NCBI RefSeq assembly: GCF_944324525.1 | Contig: NZ_CALUWS010000001.1 | Span: 1-64,000, forward strand | Length of the DNA: 64,000 bases | From: an uncultured Desulfovibrio sp. | Lineage (GTDB): Bacteria; Desulfobacterota; Desulfovibrionia; Desulfovibrionales; Desulfovibrionaceae | Reading direction: 5' to 3' | Shown: positions 35,281 to 44,851 of the stretch, one piece after another | How the letters are laid out: each line of letters starts with the position of its first letter | Numbering within the stretch: the stretch's first letter is position 1 | Position numbers and translations under genes: made by a program | Notes under the pieces: generated by a model | What the model saw: the letters and a program-made list of their open reading frames with translations, nothing else | Told to the model about the DNA's origin: nothing | Database searches by the model: none

Positions 35281-38200
35281 ATGGCCAACAAGAGCTTTGC
35301 TGAGGTTCAGGAGTTTCTCAAGGGCAAGACCATCCTTGTGGCGAACCGCGGTATCCCCGCGCGCCGTATCTGCCGCTCCATTCGTGAACGTTTCGACGCC
35401 ATTGCGGCCATGACCGCAACCGACGTGGACAAGACGGCCCCGGCGGCCTCCGCTGCGCAGGAGCTCATTCTGCTGGGCTCCGATCCGCGTGCCTACCTTG
35501 ATATAGACCGCATCATCGACAAAGCCAAACAGCACGGCGTCATCGGCATCCATCCCGGCTGGGGCTTCGCGTCTGAGGATACGCGTTTCCCGCAGCGTTG
35601 CAAGGAAGCCGGCCTGACCTTCATCGGCGCCACGGCCGAGGCCATGAACCTGTTGGGCAACAAAGTGCAGGCCCGTACGGTCGCCCGCAAGCTGGGCATC
35701 CCGGTGGTGCCCGGTTCCGACGGCGCGGTGGACATCCCCACGGCCCGGCAGCTCATCAACGACATGGGCCTGCCCATCATGCTCAAGGCCGAAGGCGGCG
35801 GCGGGGGGCGCGGCATCTTCGCCATCCACAATGAAGCGGAGCTGGAAGACGCCTTTTTCAAGGCGTCCACCATGGCGCAGGCCTCTTTCGGCAATCCGCG
35901 TCTCTTCGTGGAAAAATTCCTCGACAATGTGCGCCATATCGAGATTCAGGTCATCGCCGACATGTACGGCAACGTGTTCGCCTTTGACGAACGCGACTGC
36001 TCGGTACAGCGCAACCACCAGAAACTCATCGAGATCACGCCCTCGCCGTGGAAGGGCATCACCCGCAACCTGCGCGACCAGCTCAAGGACTACGCGCGCC
36101 GTCTGGTGCGGGCCGTGGGTTACCATTCGCTGGCCACGGTGGAATTCCTGGTGACGCCCGAAGGGCAGCCCTACCTCATCGAGGTCAATACCCGCCTGCA
36201 GGTGGAGCACGGCATCACCGAGTCCCGCTACGGCATCGACCTCGTGGAAGAGCAGATCGCCGTGGCCTTCGGCGCCGAGCTGCGCTACCGTGAAGAGCAG
36301 CTGCGCCCGACCTACTGGGCCATGCAGGTGCGTATCAATCTGGAGAACCCGCAGGACAACTTCACGCCCAATTCCGGTCTGGTGAGCCGCTATGTCTCGC
36401 CCGGCGGCCCCGGCGTGCGTCTGGACTCCAACATCTGCGCGGGTTACGAATTTCCGGCCAACTACGACTCGGCGGGCGCGCTGCTCATCACCTACGCCAC
36501 GGACTGGGAAAAGACCGTGGCGATCATGGAGCGCGCCCTCGGGGAATACGTCATCGGCGGCCTGAAGACGACCATCCCGTTCTTCCGGCAGGTGCTCAAG
36601 CATCCCATGTTCCGTGGCGGCAACGTCAATACCAATTTCATCGCCGCGCATCCCGAGCTCATGCAGTATCTGGATCTTGCGCCGGAAAGCGAACGCCTTG
36701 CCCGCCTCGTGGCCGAGATCTCCGCCAGAGGGTACAATCCTTTCCTCCAGCTCGGGGAATACCGCTCCGCCACCACGCCGGAACTGGGCGTGTTCGACCC
36801 GGTGCTGCCGGTCATCCCCTCGAACGTGCGCCGTCAGCCCTCGCCCTATCCGCACGGCGACCGGCTCGCGCTGCTGGACTATGTGCGTGATTCGGGGCGG
36901 GTGCACTTCACCGACACCACGCCGCGCGACTTCACCCAGTCCAATTCCGGCAACCGCTTCCGCCTGGCGGAAGACCGGCTCATCGGCCCTTATCTGGACA
37001 ATGTGGGGTATTTCTCCATCGAGAACGGCGGCGGGGCCCACTTCCATGTGGCCATGATGGCCAACATGACCTATCCTTTCCGGGAAGCCCGCGAGTGGAA
37101 CAGCTTTGCCCCCAAGACGCACAAACAGCTGCTGGTGCGCTCCACCAACGTGCTGGGCTACACGCCGCAGCCGCGCAACCTCATGCGCCTGACCGGGGAG
37201 ATGATCTGCGACCATTACTCCGTTGTGCGCTGCTTCGACTTCCTCAACCATGTGGAGAACATGCGGCCCATCGCGGAAGTGGTCATGTCCCGCAAGGACG
37301 TGGTCTTTGAGCCGGCCCTCTCGCTCTCCTGGGCCAAGGGCTTCGACGTGCCGCACTACCTCGGCGTGACCGAAGCCATCCTGCGCATGATGGGGAACAT
37401 CATGGGCGTGGACCCGCGCGAGGCCTCCCGCCATATCATCCTCGGCCTCAAGGACATGGCCGGCGTCTGCCCGCCGCGCTTCATGACCGAGCTGGTGAGC
37501 GCCCTGCGCAAAGCCTGGCCGGAGCTCGTGCTGCATGTGCATCGCCACTACACGGACGGACTGTTCGTGCCCTCCTGCGGGGCGGCGGCCAAGGCCGGCG
37601 CGCACATCGTGGACGTGGGCCTCGGTTCGGCCGTGCGTTCGTACGGGCAGGGGGACGTGCTGTCCACCGTGGCCTATATGGAAGACGAGCTCGGCCTCAC
37701 CTGCCAGCTCAACAAGGACGCCATCCGCGACGCCAACTTCGTCTGCAAGCAGATCATGCCGTATTATGACCGCTACTGCTCGCCGTACTTCAAGGGCATC
37801 GACTACGACGTGACCCTGCACGGCATGCCCGGCGGGGCGACGTCCTCGTCGCAGGAAGGGGCCATGAAGCAGGGCTACATTCACCTGCTGCCCTATATGC
37901 TCAAGTTCCTGGAAGGGACGCGGCAGATCGTGCGGTACCACGACGTGACGCCCGGCTCGCAGGTGACGTGGAACACGGCCTTCCTTGCCGTGACCGGCGC
38001 CTGGAAGCGCGGCGGCGAAGAGGAGGTGCGCTACCTGCTGGAAGTGCTGCACGAGGTGACGAGCCGTCCCGAAAACGAACTGAGCGAGCAGATGCGCCAT
38101 GCGCGCCTCAACATCTATCAGGATTGCAACGACGCCTTCCGCAATCTTCTGCTGGGCAAGTTCGGCCGTCTCCCGCTGGGCTTCCCGCCGGACTGGGTCT

Positions 38201-38979
38201 ATGGGAGCGCCTTCGGCAGCGAATGGAAGAGCGCCATCGCCAATCGCACCGAAGCCTCGCCGCTGGAATCGCTGGCGGACGTGAACCTGGCCGCCGAACA
38301 CAAGGCCTGCGCCGATCTCATCAAGCGCCAGCCCACGGAAGAGGAATTCGTCATGTACCTCAACCATCCCGGCGACGCGCTCAAGACCATGCAGTTCCGG
38401 GCCAAGTTCGGGGATCCCAACAATCTGCCGCTGCATGTCTGGTTCGAGGGCCTCAAGCCCGGACAGGGTCTGAGCTTCAACGATACGAGCGGCAAGCCGC
38501 ATCATCTGGCGCTGCTCAGCATCTCCCGTCCCAACGAGGCCGGCGTGTCCATCTGCCGCTATGTGCTGGATTCGGAGATCATGAGCTGTGAAGTGCAGGT
38601 CAGCGACAAGGGCGGTCAGGCCAAGCGCGGCATCACCATGGCCGATCCCGCCAACAAGTTCCATGTGGCCGCGCCCAGCAACGGCGATCTGTGGGTCATG
38701 TATGTGCACCCCGGCGATATCGTGAAGGAAGGCGAAGAGCTGTTCAACGTCTCCATCATGAAGCAGGAAAAGGCCGTGCTCGCGCCTGTGGACGCCATGG
38801 TCAAGCGCGTGCTCAAGACGGCGGATTTCAAGGAAAACAAGCAAATGGTCTCCGTGCGGGAAGGCGAGCTCATCGTGGAGCTCTGCCCTGTGCCGCGCAC
38901 CTGCCGCAACGAGGCCTGCGGTCAGCCCATCCCCATGGAGAACATCGCCTTCTGCCCCTACTGCGGCTCGCCCGTGTAA
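35281..38979 (+). CDS. pyc: Pyruvate carboxylase with C-terminal zinc ribbon
   Basis: A 1232-residue biotin enzyme making oxaloacetate from pyruvate, bicarbonate and ATP. Order: biotin carboxylase (about 10-490; ATP-grasp loop KAEGGGGGRG at 169-178, EVNTRLQVEHGITE), carboxyltransferase (about 540-850; DTTPRDFTQ, Lys724 in LKDMAG equivalent to the carbamylated lysine, HVHRHYTDG metal site), allosteric linker, and biotinyl domain. The biotin-accepting site reads SIMKQEK (Lys1161) instead of the usual AMKM. After it comes an extra tail with a zinc ribbon: Cys1208-x4-Cys1213 and Cys1225-x2-Cys1228. It lies directly after birA and before ppsA. In sulfate reducers it supplies C4 acids for the partial TCA cycle. 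Confidence 0.95.
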   Translation: MANKSFAEVQEFLKGKTILVANRGIPARRICRSIRERFDAIAAMTATDVDKTAPAASAAQELILLGSDPRAYLDIDRIIDKAKQHGVIGIHPGWGFASEDTRFPQRCKEAGLTFIGATAEAMNLLGNKVQARTVARKLGIPVVPGSDGAVDIPTARQLINDMGLPIMLKAEGGGGGRGIFAIHNEAELEDAFFKASTMAQASFGNPRLFVEKFLDNVRHIEIQVIADMYGNVFAFDERDCSVQRNHQKLIEITPSPWKGITRNLRDQLKDYARRLVRAVGYHSLATVEFLVTPEGQPYLIEVNTRLQVEHGITESRYGIDLVEEQIAVAFGAELRYREEQLRPTYWAMQVRINLENPQDNFTPNSGLVSRYVSPGGPGVRLDSNICAGYEFPANYDSAGALLITYATDWEKTVAIMERALGEYVIGGLKTTIPFFRQVLKHPMFRGGNVNTNFIAAHPELMQYLDLAPESERLARLVAEISARGYNPFLQLGEYRSATTPELGVFDPVLPVIPSNVRRQPSPYPHGDRLALLDYVRDSGRVHFTDTTPRDFTQSNSGNRFRLAEDRLIGPYLDNVGYFSIENGGGAHFHVAMMANMTYPFREAREWNSFAPKTHKQLLVRSTNVLGYTPQPRNLMRLTGEMICDHYSVVRCFDFLNHVENMRPIAEVVMSRKDVVFEPALSLSWAKGFDVPHYLGVTEAILRMMGNIMGVDPREASRHIILGLKDMAGVCPPRFMTELVSALRKAWPELVLHVHRHYTDGLFVPSCGAAAKAGAHIVDVGLGSAVRSYGQGDVLSTVAYMEDELGLTCQLNKDAIRDANFVCKQIMPYYDRYCSPYFKGIDYDVTLHGMPGGATSSSQEGAMKQGYIHLLPYMLKFLEGTRQIVRYHDVTPGSQVTWNTAFLAVTGAWKRGGEEEVRYLLEVLHEVTSRPENELSEQMRHARLNIYQDCNDAFRNLLLGKFGRLPLGFPPDWVYGSAFGSEWKSAIANRTEASPLESLADVNLAAEHKACADLIKRQPTEEEFVMYLNHPGDALKTMQFRAKFGDPNNLPLHVWFEGLKPGQGLSFNDTSGKPHHLALLSISRPNEAGVSICRYVLDSEIMSCEVQVSDKGGQAKRGITMADPANKFHVAAPSNGDLWVMYVHPGDIVKEGEELFNVSIMKQEKAVLAPVDAMVKRVLKTADFKENKQMVSVREGELIVELCPVPRTCRNEACGQPIPMENIAFCPYCGSPV

Positions 38980-38990
38980 GCTTTGCCGCC

Positions 38991-39026
38991 CGCCTGCCCG
39001 CAACAGTAGACAGCTGCGGGCAGGCG
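38991..39026 (+). other. Intercistronic hairpin, pyc-ppsA
   Basis: A perfect 12-bp stem (CGCCTGCCCGCA / TGCGGGCAGGCG) just after the pyc stop, without a T-run. It may protect the pyc mRNA end or modulate read-through. TAGAATATT follows at 39030-39038 and could be part of a second promoter. Confidence 0.5.
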
Positions 39027-39072
39027 CGCTAGAATATTACGGTCATCCATCCCTATTACTTCGGAGGACGTC

Positions 39073-42000
39073 ATGCCCAACAAGACCCCTGTCACCAAAT
39101 CAGGCGGCAAAAACGATAAGGAAAGCCTTGACGCCATTCGCCAGAAGCTCGTTCTCACCGGCGCGGACATCGTCGCGCTGGGTGAGGAAGCCGAGCTGCT
39201 TGTGGGCGGCAAAAACTACAATACGGCGCTCATCAGCCAGATCGAAGGCATCCAGGCTCCGTATTTCCGGGCCATTTCCTCAAAGGCCTTCCATCATCTG
39301 CTTGATGAAACCAAGGTGAGCGGTCGCGTTGTCCGCAGCGTAGTCGACAAGGAATACGGTCGTATCGATTGGAACGATCCCGAAATCAATCAGGATCCTG
39401 ATTTTCTCCAGAAATTCGTGCGCCAGCTTGGCCGCCAGATCCATGATGCCGCCACGGCCGAGGCCGAGCAGGGGCACACCAAGCTGCGCACCTTCATCAA
39501 TAATGTGGTGGACGGCTTCGCCACTTCTCCGGAAGGCATCGACCAGCTGCGCAAGCGCTCGGTCATGGTGCAGGCCGCCATTTTGTCCGTGGATCTGCCC
39601 GCGGATGTGAATACCGCCGTGCGCGGCGCCTATCAGGCCATTTGCGCGGATAACGGCGACGACATGACGCCGGTGGCCGTGCGTTCCTCCGCCGCGGGCG
39701 AAGACTCCCGCAAAAAGGCCTTTGCCGGCCTGCAGGACACCTATCTCAACATGGTCGGCGGGGACAAGGTGGTGGAAGCCTACCACTGGGACTGCGCCTC
39801 GGCCTACAATCTGCGTTCCATGACCTACCGCCGCGAGGCCATCCTGGATGCCATCGCCCGCGCCGAAGAGACCGGGGATGAATCCATTGCCGAAACGGCC
39901 AAGAAAGAATGGGCCATCGAAAATACGTCCCTGTCCGTCTGCATGATGCAGATGATCAATCCCGTGGTGTCGGGCACGGCCTTCTCCGCTGATACGGCCA
40001 CCGGCTGCCGCGGTACGGACCGCAAGGATCTGGTCAGCATCGATACGAGCTACGGTCTCGGTGAGGCCGTGGTGGGCGGCAAGGTGACGCCCGACAAGCT
40101 TTATGTCTTCCAGCGCGATGACGGCAGCGACGTGGTCATCCGTCAGATGGGCTGCAAGGACATGAAGATCGTCTATGACGAAAAGGGCGGCACCCGGGAA
40201 GTGGAAGTGCCGGAACTGGAAGCCCTGCGCTGGGCCCTGTCGCTCAGCCAGGCCGAGCGGGTGGCCAAGGGCGTGCGCGCCGTGAGCAAGGCTTACGGCG
40301 GCATGATCATGGACACCGAGTTCTGCATCGACGCCAACGACAAGCTTTGGTTCGTGCAGGCGCGTCCTGAGACCCGCTGGAACGAAGAGCTGGAAAACCA
40401 TCCCACCACCATCTTCATGCGCCGCCGGGAGGTCGATCCCAAGGCTGCTGCTGCCGCCGAAGTGCTGGTGGAAGGCAACGGCGCGTCCCGCGGCGCGGGA
40501 CAGGGCACGGTGCGCTTCCTGCGCTCGGCCCTGGAGCTGAACAAGGTGGAAAAGGGCGATGTTCTGGCGGCCGAACGTACCGACCCCGATATGGTGCCGG
40601 GCATGCGCGTGGCCTCGGCCATCATGGCCGACGTGGGCGGCGATACGAGCCACGCGGCCATCACCTCGCGTGAACTGGGCATTGCCGCCGTCATCGGCAT
40701 CCAGCGTCTGGACGTGCTGCGGGCCCTGGACGGTGCGGAAGTGACCGTGGACGGCACGCGCGGCCGCGTGTACCGTGGCCTGCTGCCGCTCAAGGAAGTG
40801 GGCGGCGAGATGGACGTGGCCCAGCTGCCCGTCACCCGTACCAAGGTGGGGCTGGTGCTGGCCGACGTGGGGCAGGCGCTCTTCCTCTCCCGTCTGCGCA
40901 ATTTCCCCAAATTTGAAGTGGGCCTGCTGCGTGCCGAATTCATGCTGGGCAACATCAGTATCCATCCGCGCGCGCTGGAAGCCTTTGACAACGGCGAGCT
41001 GGAAAGCATCGTGCAGGCCAAACTGCGCGAGCTGGCGGGCAACCTCTCCAAGGTGCTGCGCGAGCAGATGGCCGCCGGTCTCATCGTCTTCAATTTCAAC
41101 CTGCGCGAATATGTGGGCGAGATCACCGGTCTTTCCGCTGAAGCCGCGGCCCTTGCGGCGACGGATACCAGCGCCAATGCCGAGGAGGTCCTGCTGCTGC
41201 ACCGCAAGATGCGCGAACTGGATCACAAGATCGACCAGCATCTTGAAATCGCCTCCCGCCGTCTGGAAGTGCTGAAGACCTCCGACGATCTGGCCGACCA
41301 TGTGCGCATCATCATGGGCTATGACGACGAGCTGGCCCTGCTCAATCCCGCCGATCCCGAAGAGGCCAAGCGCATGGCCGAGATCGAGGCCAGCGTGGCC
41401 GACCGTGTGGAACGCGTGAAGGATCTGCCCGCCGTCAAGTCCCTGCTGGAGAACATCGGGCGTCTGCGTGAGGAAGTGAGCCTGCGCGCCGGTCTCAAGA
41501 AGGAAATGGATGACGTGCGCAATCTGCCCAACAAGATCCGCGCTCTCATCAAGGCCCGCGGCTACCGCACCGGCAAGGAGCACTATGTGCAGACGCTGGC
41601 CCAGAGCCTGGCCCTCTTTGCCATGGCCTTCTACGGCAAGACCATCGTCTACCGTACCACGGACTTCAAGAGCAACGAATACCGCAACCTCATCGGCGGC
41701 AGCCTCTTCGAGCATCATGAAGATAACCCCATGCTGGGCTATCGCGGCGTTTCCCGCAATATCCATGACTGGGAGATCGAAGCCTTCAAGCTGGCCCGCG
41801 GCGTCTACGGCGGCAGCAACCTGCAGATGATGCTGCCCTTCGTGCGCACGCTGGAAGAAGCCCGCTCCATGCGCAGCTATCTGGAGCAGGTGCACAAGCT
41901 CAAGAGCGGCGAGGACGGCCTGAAGATCATCCTCATGTCCGAGATTCCGTCCAACGCCATCCTGGCCAAGCAGTTCATCAGCGAGTTCGACGGCTTCTCC

Positions 42001-42648
42001 ATCGGTTCCAACGACATGACGCAGATGGTGCTGGCGACGGATCGCGACAACTCCCGTCTGTCCCATATCTACGACGAAGAGGATCCGGCGGTGGTCTGGG
42101 CCATCCTGGTGAGCATCTTCGCCGGGCAGAAGTATCGCAAGAAGGTGGGCTTCTGCGGGCAGGGCGTCTCCAACAGCGTCATCCTGCGCGGTCTGGTGGC
42201 CATCGCGGGCATCGTTTCCGCTTCGGTGGTGCCGGATACCTACTTCCAGACCGTGAAGGACATCGCCGCGGTGGAAGCGGAGAACATCCCCACTTCCCGT
42301 CTGGGCGAATGGCTCGGCCAGCAGCATCACAAGCACCTTGCCGCGCTGATGGAAGAGGCCGGTTACGGGCATATCCTCAAGAAGTACACCCTGCCGCAGG
42401 ATATCCAGGAGTGGTACGAAGGCGAACTGCAGCGCCGGCACGAGCAGCTGCGCGAGCATCTGGATACCCCCAAGGAAGACTTCTACCGCACCGAGCTGGA
42501 AAGCTTCCGCTCCATGTTCCACAAGCCCGTCATCTACGCGACGTGGGATTGGAGCAGCACCGTGGAAGATGCCTTGCATCAGGCGGGCTTTGCCTCCTTT
42601 GAAGAACAGGCGGCCGCTCTGGAAGAATGCCGCAAGATGGACTTCTAG
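39073..42648 (+). CDS. ppsA: Phosphoenolpyruvate synthase-like protein, enlarged
   Basis: A 1191-residue protein, about 400 longer than E. coli PpsA (792). It would convert pyruvate and ATP to PEP, AMP and phosphate for gluconeogenesis. Parts: N-terminal ATP-binding domain (VRSSAAGEDS, INPVVSGTAFSAD), the phosphohistidine domain (GGDTSHAAITSREL, catalytic His527) and the PEP/pyruvate barrel (LLRAEFML ... RTTDFKSNEYRNLIGG ... NPMLGYRG ... SNDMTQMVL, catalytic Cys1028 in GFCGQGVSN). A helical, charged insert of roughly 180 residues (about 655-840) splits the barrel, and there are about 110 extra residues at the C-terminus. GGAGGA precedes the start. It pairs with pyc at the pyruvate node. Confidence 0.9.
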   Translation: MPNKTPVTKSGGKNDKESLDAIRQKLVLTGADIVALGEEAELLVGGKNYNTALISQIEGIQAPYFRAISSKAFHHLLDETKVSGRVVRSVVDKEYGRIDWNDPEINQDPDFLQKFVRQLGRQIHDAATAEAEQGHTKLRTFINNVVDGFATSPEGIDQLRKRSVMVQAAILSVDLPADVNTAVRGAYQAICADNGDDMTPVAVRSSAAGEDSRKKAFAGLQDTYLNMVGGDKVVEAYHWDCASAYNLRSMTYRREAILDAIARAEETGDESIAETAKKEWAIENTSLSVCMMQMINPVVSGTAFSADTATGCRGTDRKDLVSIDTSYGLGEAVVGGKVTPDKLYVFQRDDGSDVVIRQMGCKDMKIVYDEKGGTREVEVPELEALRWALSLSQAERVAKGVRAVSKAYGGMIMDTEFCIDANDKLWFVQARPETRWNEELENHPTTIFMRRREVDPKAAAAAEVLVEGNGASRGAGQGTVRFLRSALELNKVEKGDVLAAERTDPDMVPGMRVASAIMADVGGDTSHAAITSRELGIAAVIGIQRLDVLRALDGAEVTVDGTRGRVYRGLLPLKEVGGEMDVAQLPVTRTKVGLVLADVGQALFLSRLRNFPKFEVGLLRAEFMLGNISIHPRALEAFDNGELESIVQAKLRELAGNLSKVLREQMAAGLIVFNFNLREYVGEITGLSAEAAALAATDTSANAEEVLLLHRKMRELDHKIDQHLEIASRRLEVLKTSDDLADHVRIIMGYDDELALLNPADPEEAKRMAEIEASVADRVERVKDLPAVKSLLENIGRLREEVSLRAGLKKEMDDVRNLPNKIRALIKARGYRTGKEHYVQTLAQSLALFAMAFYGKTIVYRTTDFKSNEYRNLIGGSLFEHHEDNPMLGYRGVSRNIHDWEIEAFKLARGVYGGSNLQMMLPFVRTLEEARSMRSYLEQVHKLKSGEDGLKIILMSEIPSNAILAKQFISEFDGFSIGSNDMTQMVLATDRDNSRLSHIYDEEDPAVVWAILVSIFAGQKYRKKVGFCGQGVSNSVILRGLVAIAGIVSASVVPDTYFQTVKDIAAVEAENIPTSRLGEWLGQQHHKHLAALMEEAGYGHILKKYTLPQDIQEWYEGELQRRHEQLREHLDTPKEDFYRTELESFRSMFHKPVIYATWDWSSTVEDALHQAGFASFEEQAAALEECRKMDF

Positions 42649-42675
42649 TCGGCTGTTCTGAGTAAGACATCTGCA

Positions 42676-42727
42676 AGAGGGAAGAGGAAATCCGACAGCG
42701 GTTTTTCCTCTTCCCTCTGTCTATTTT
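42676..42727 (+). terminator. Terminator of the birA-pyc-ppsA unit
   Basis: A 15-bp perfect stem (AGAGGGAAGAGGAAA / TTTCCTCTTCCCTCT) with a ~13-base loop, followed by GTCTATTTT. Confidence 0.75.
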
Positions 42728-42773
42728 GGTGGCTTCTCGGAATAACATCCAATTACTGTATGCTGGAGGGACC

Positions 42774-44558
42774 ATGCCTGCACCGTTGATCAAGCCTATT
42801 TCCTGCTCTGTTGAATGGTTGGTGTCCGATATCGACCACGGCAACCTTGGCCTTCCTGATATCCAGCGACCTTTTGTCTGGAGCAATGCGCAGGTGCGGG
42901 ATCTGTTTGACTCAATGTTTCGCGGGTATCCCGTTGGTTTTCTGCTTTTCTGGGCTGCACCTTTCAATTCGGGGAATCGTCAGATCGGTAGCCTGGGGCA
43001 TGGTACGGATAATCCGTCACTTTTGATCATTGATGGACAGCAACGGCTCACTTCATTGTATGCAGTGATGAAGGGAAGGCCTGTTCTGGACAAAAATTTT
43101 TCCGAGCGGCGCATAAAAATCGCATTTCATCCTGAAAAAGGCATTTTTGAAGTATCCACACCTGCTTTAGAGCGCAGCCCGGAGTGGATAAGCGATATCT
43201 CTGAGCTATTTGTGCGGTCTGGCAGCAGTCGTAAGCATATTAATAACTTTTTGGATTGCTTGAAAAAGAGTCAGGGGGAAATCAGTCCTGAGCGTGAAGA
43301 GGTCATGGCGGAAAATATTGAACGCCTGCTTGGTATCAAATCGTACAGCTTTTCCGCGCTTGAGATCGACAAGGAAGCTGACGAGGAGCTGGTTTCCGAC
43401 ATTTTTGTCCGGGTAAATAGCGGAGGCCAAAAGCTGAACCAGTCAGACTTTATCCTGACGCTCATGTCTGTTTTTTGGGATGAGGGAAGGGCCGCGCTGG
43501 AAAACTTTTGCAGAGCTTCGCGCATCCCAAGTGCAGACGAGGGGAGTCCATACAACTATTTTTATGCGCCGGATCCCAGCGATTTGTTGCGGGTCAGTAT
43601 TGGTCTGGCATTCAAGCGTGCGCGTCTGAAATATGCTTATCAGGTCCTTCGGGGAAAAGATTTGGAAACAGGCGACATGACGCCAGAACGGCGAGAAGCG
43701 CAGTTTTTGCTGCTCAAGGAAGCACAAGGCAAAGTCCTTGCGCTACAGAACTGGAAGGATTTCCTTCGCTGCCTGTATACCGCCGGATTTCGCAATGAAA
43801 AAATGATCACGTCCGGCGTCGGACTGATATATGCGTACACTTTTTTTCTTATAGGAAAGTACGATTATGCACTTTCTGGCGACGCGCTCCGGCTGGTGAC
43901 TGCTCGCTGGTTCTTCATGAGTTCACTTACTGCTCGTTATTCAAGCTCTCCCGAGTCCAGGATGGAGCAGGATCTTGCCAACTTGCGAGGCATTCAAAAC
44001 GGATCGGCCTTTTTGGACCATCTTAATCGTGTCATTCGCGATACGTTGACCGATGACTACTGGAATATCACATTGCCCAATGAACTTGCCTCGGCTGCCG
44101 CACGGAGTCCGGCACTCTATGCGTACTACGCCGCATTGGTTCTGCTGGATGCCCATGTCCTGTTTTCGGATCTGAAAATAGCGGATATGTTGGATGGAAC
44201 AATGAGGGGCGGAAGAGATGCTTTAGAGCGCCACCATCTTTTTCCAAAGGCGTATCTGCAACGCATCGGCATAGACAGCGATCGCGATAGAAACCAAATC
44301 GCCAATTATGCGTTGGTCGAATGGGATCGCAATGTCGACATTGCGGACGATGCGCCTGCCGACTACTTCCCCAGACAGATGGCCAAGCATACGCATCGCC
44401 CGGAAATTCAGGAGGATTTACGGCTGCACGCCTTGCCGGAAGGATGGGAATCCATGCAATATGCTGACTTCTTGGAAAAAAGACGCATCCTGATGGCTCA
44501 CATCATGCGTGAGGGCTTTGAGAAGTTGCAGCAAGTGTCCTGCCCGGAGTCGAGTTGA
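42774..44558 (+). CDS. DUF262/HNH (GmrSD-like) type IV restriction-family protein
   Basis: A 594-residue protein with the two marks of the GmrSD/BrxU family. The N-terminal DUF262 ParB-like NTPase domain has LPDIQRPFVW (28-36) and IDGQQRLTSLYAV (86-98). The C-terminal DUF1524 HNH-type nuclease has ERHHLFPKAYL (475-485) followed by NQIANYALV and the DYFPRQM segment. Such enzymes cut phage DNA with modified, often glucosylated, bases. CTGGAGGG precedes the ATG at 42774; an in-frame TTG at 42726 is less likely. Base composition is clearly less GC-rich than the flanking genes. It stands alone just after the ppsA terminator and before a repeat block, with no methylase or partner, consistent with a self-contained type IV system. 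Confidence 0.85.
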   Translation: MPAPLIKPISCSVEWLVSDIDHGNLGLPDIQRPFVWSNAQVRDLFDSMFRGYPVGFLLFWAAPFNSGNRQIGSLGHGTDNPSLLIIDGQQRLTSLYAVMKGRPVLDKNFSERRIKIAFHPEKGIFEVSTPALERSPEWISDISELFVRSGSSRKHINNFLDCLKKSQGEISPEREEVMAENIERLLGIKSYSFSALEIDKEADEELVSDIFVRVNSGGQKLNQSDFILTLMSVFWDEGRAALENFCRASRIPSADEGSPYNYFYAPDPSDLLRVSIGLAFKRARLKYAYQVLRGKDLETGDMTPERREAQFLLLKEAQGKVLALQNWKDFLRCLYTAGFRNEKMITSGVGLIYAYTFFLIGKYDYALSGDALRLVTARWFFMSSLTARYSSSPESRMEQDLANLRGIQNGSAFLDHLNRVIRDTLTDDYWNITLPNELASAAARSPALYAYYAALVLLDAHVLFSDLKIADMLDGTMRGGRDALERHHLFPKAYLQRIGIDSDRDRNQIANYALVEWDRNVDIADDAPADYFPRQMAKHTHRPEIQEDLRLHALPEGWESMQYADFLEKRRILMAHIMREGFEKLQQVSCPESS

Positions 44559-44559
44559 G

Positions 44560-44680
44560 CGCTGACCGTCCAGCCTCTCGGTAAAAGCACGCTGGGGAAG
44601 AGATAGGAGGCTTGGGGGGAAGGATGACGAGAATGCCTTTTCTCGCTTCGCTGCGAAAAGGCTGGGCCCTTCCGCACTGA
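44560..44680 (-). repeat. Family 3 composite repeat, inverted partial copy
   Basis: On the minus strand it shows CAGCCTTTTCGCAGCGAAGCGAG, a CCTTCCCCCCAAGCCTCC run and CCCCAGCGTGCTTTTACC. It begins right after the stop of the DUF262 gene. Confidence 0.65.
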
Positions 44681-44684
44681 CGGT

Positions 44685-44780
44685 GACCCAAAGGGCGGCC
44701 CGGAGGGCGTATCCGTTAGGCGAGGCAGGAGCCTTACGGACATCGACAGCAGATCGCTGGGTCCCCCTTCCCTCCCAAAT
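44685..44780 (-). repeat. Family 1 hairpin repeat, copy at 44.7 kb
   Basis: On the minus strand CTGCTGTCGATGTCCGTAAG is followed by GCTCCTGCCTCGCCTAACGGA, then a GGCC-rich arm. The outer stem is TCCG/CGGA, against CCTG/CAGG in the 25.5-kb copy. Confidence 0.8.
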
Positions 44781-44795
44781 CTTTCGAGCGGTACG

Positions 44796-44821
44796 AAAAA
44801 GCCACCCGGCAAAGGGGTGGC
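44796..44821 (-). terminator. Rho-independent terminator of pth
   Basis: On the minus strand GCCACCC ... GGGTGGC is followed by TTTTTCG, about 30 bp after the pth stop. Confidence 0.8.
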
Positions 44822-44851
44822 CTATTTTGGGGTGCCAAATCGATCGTGCCG

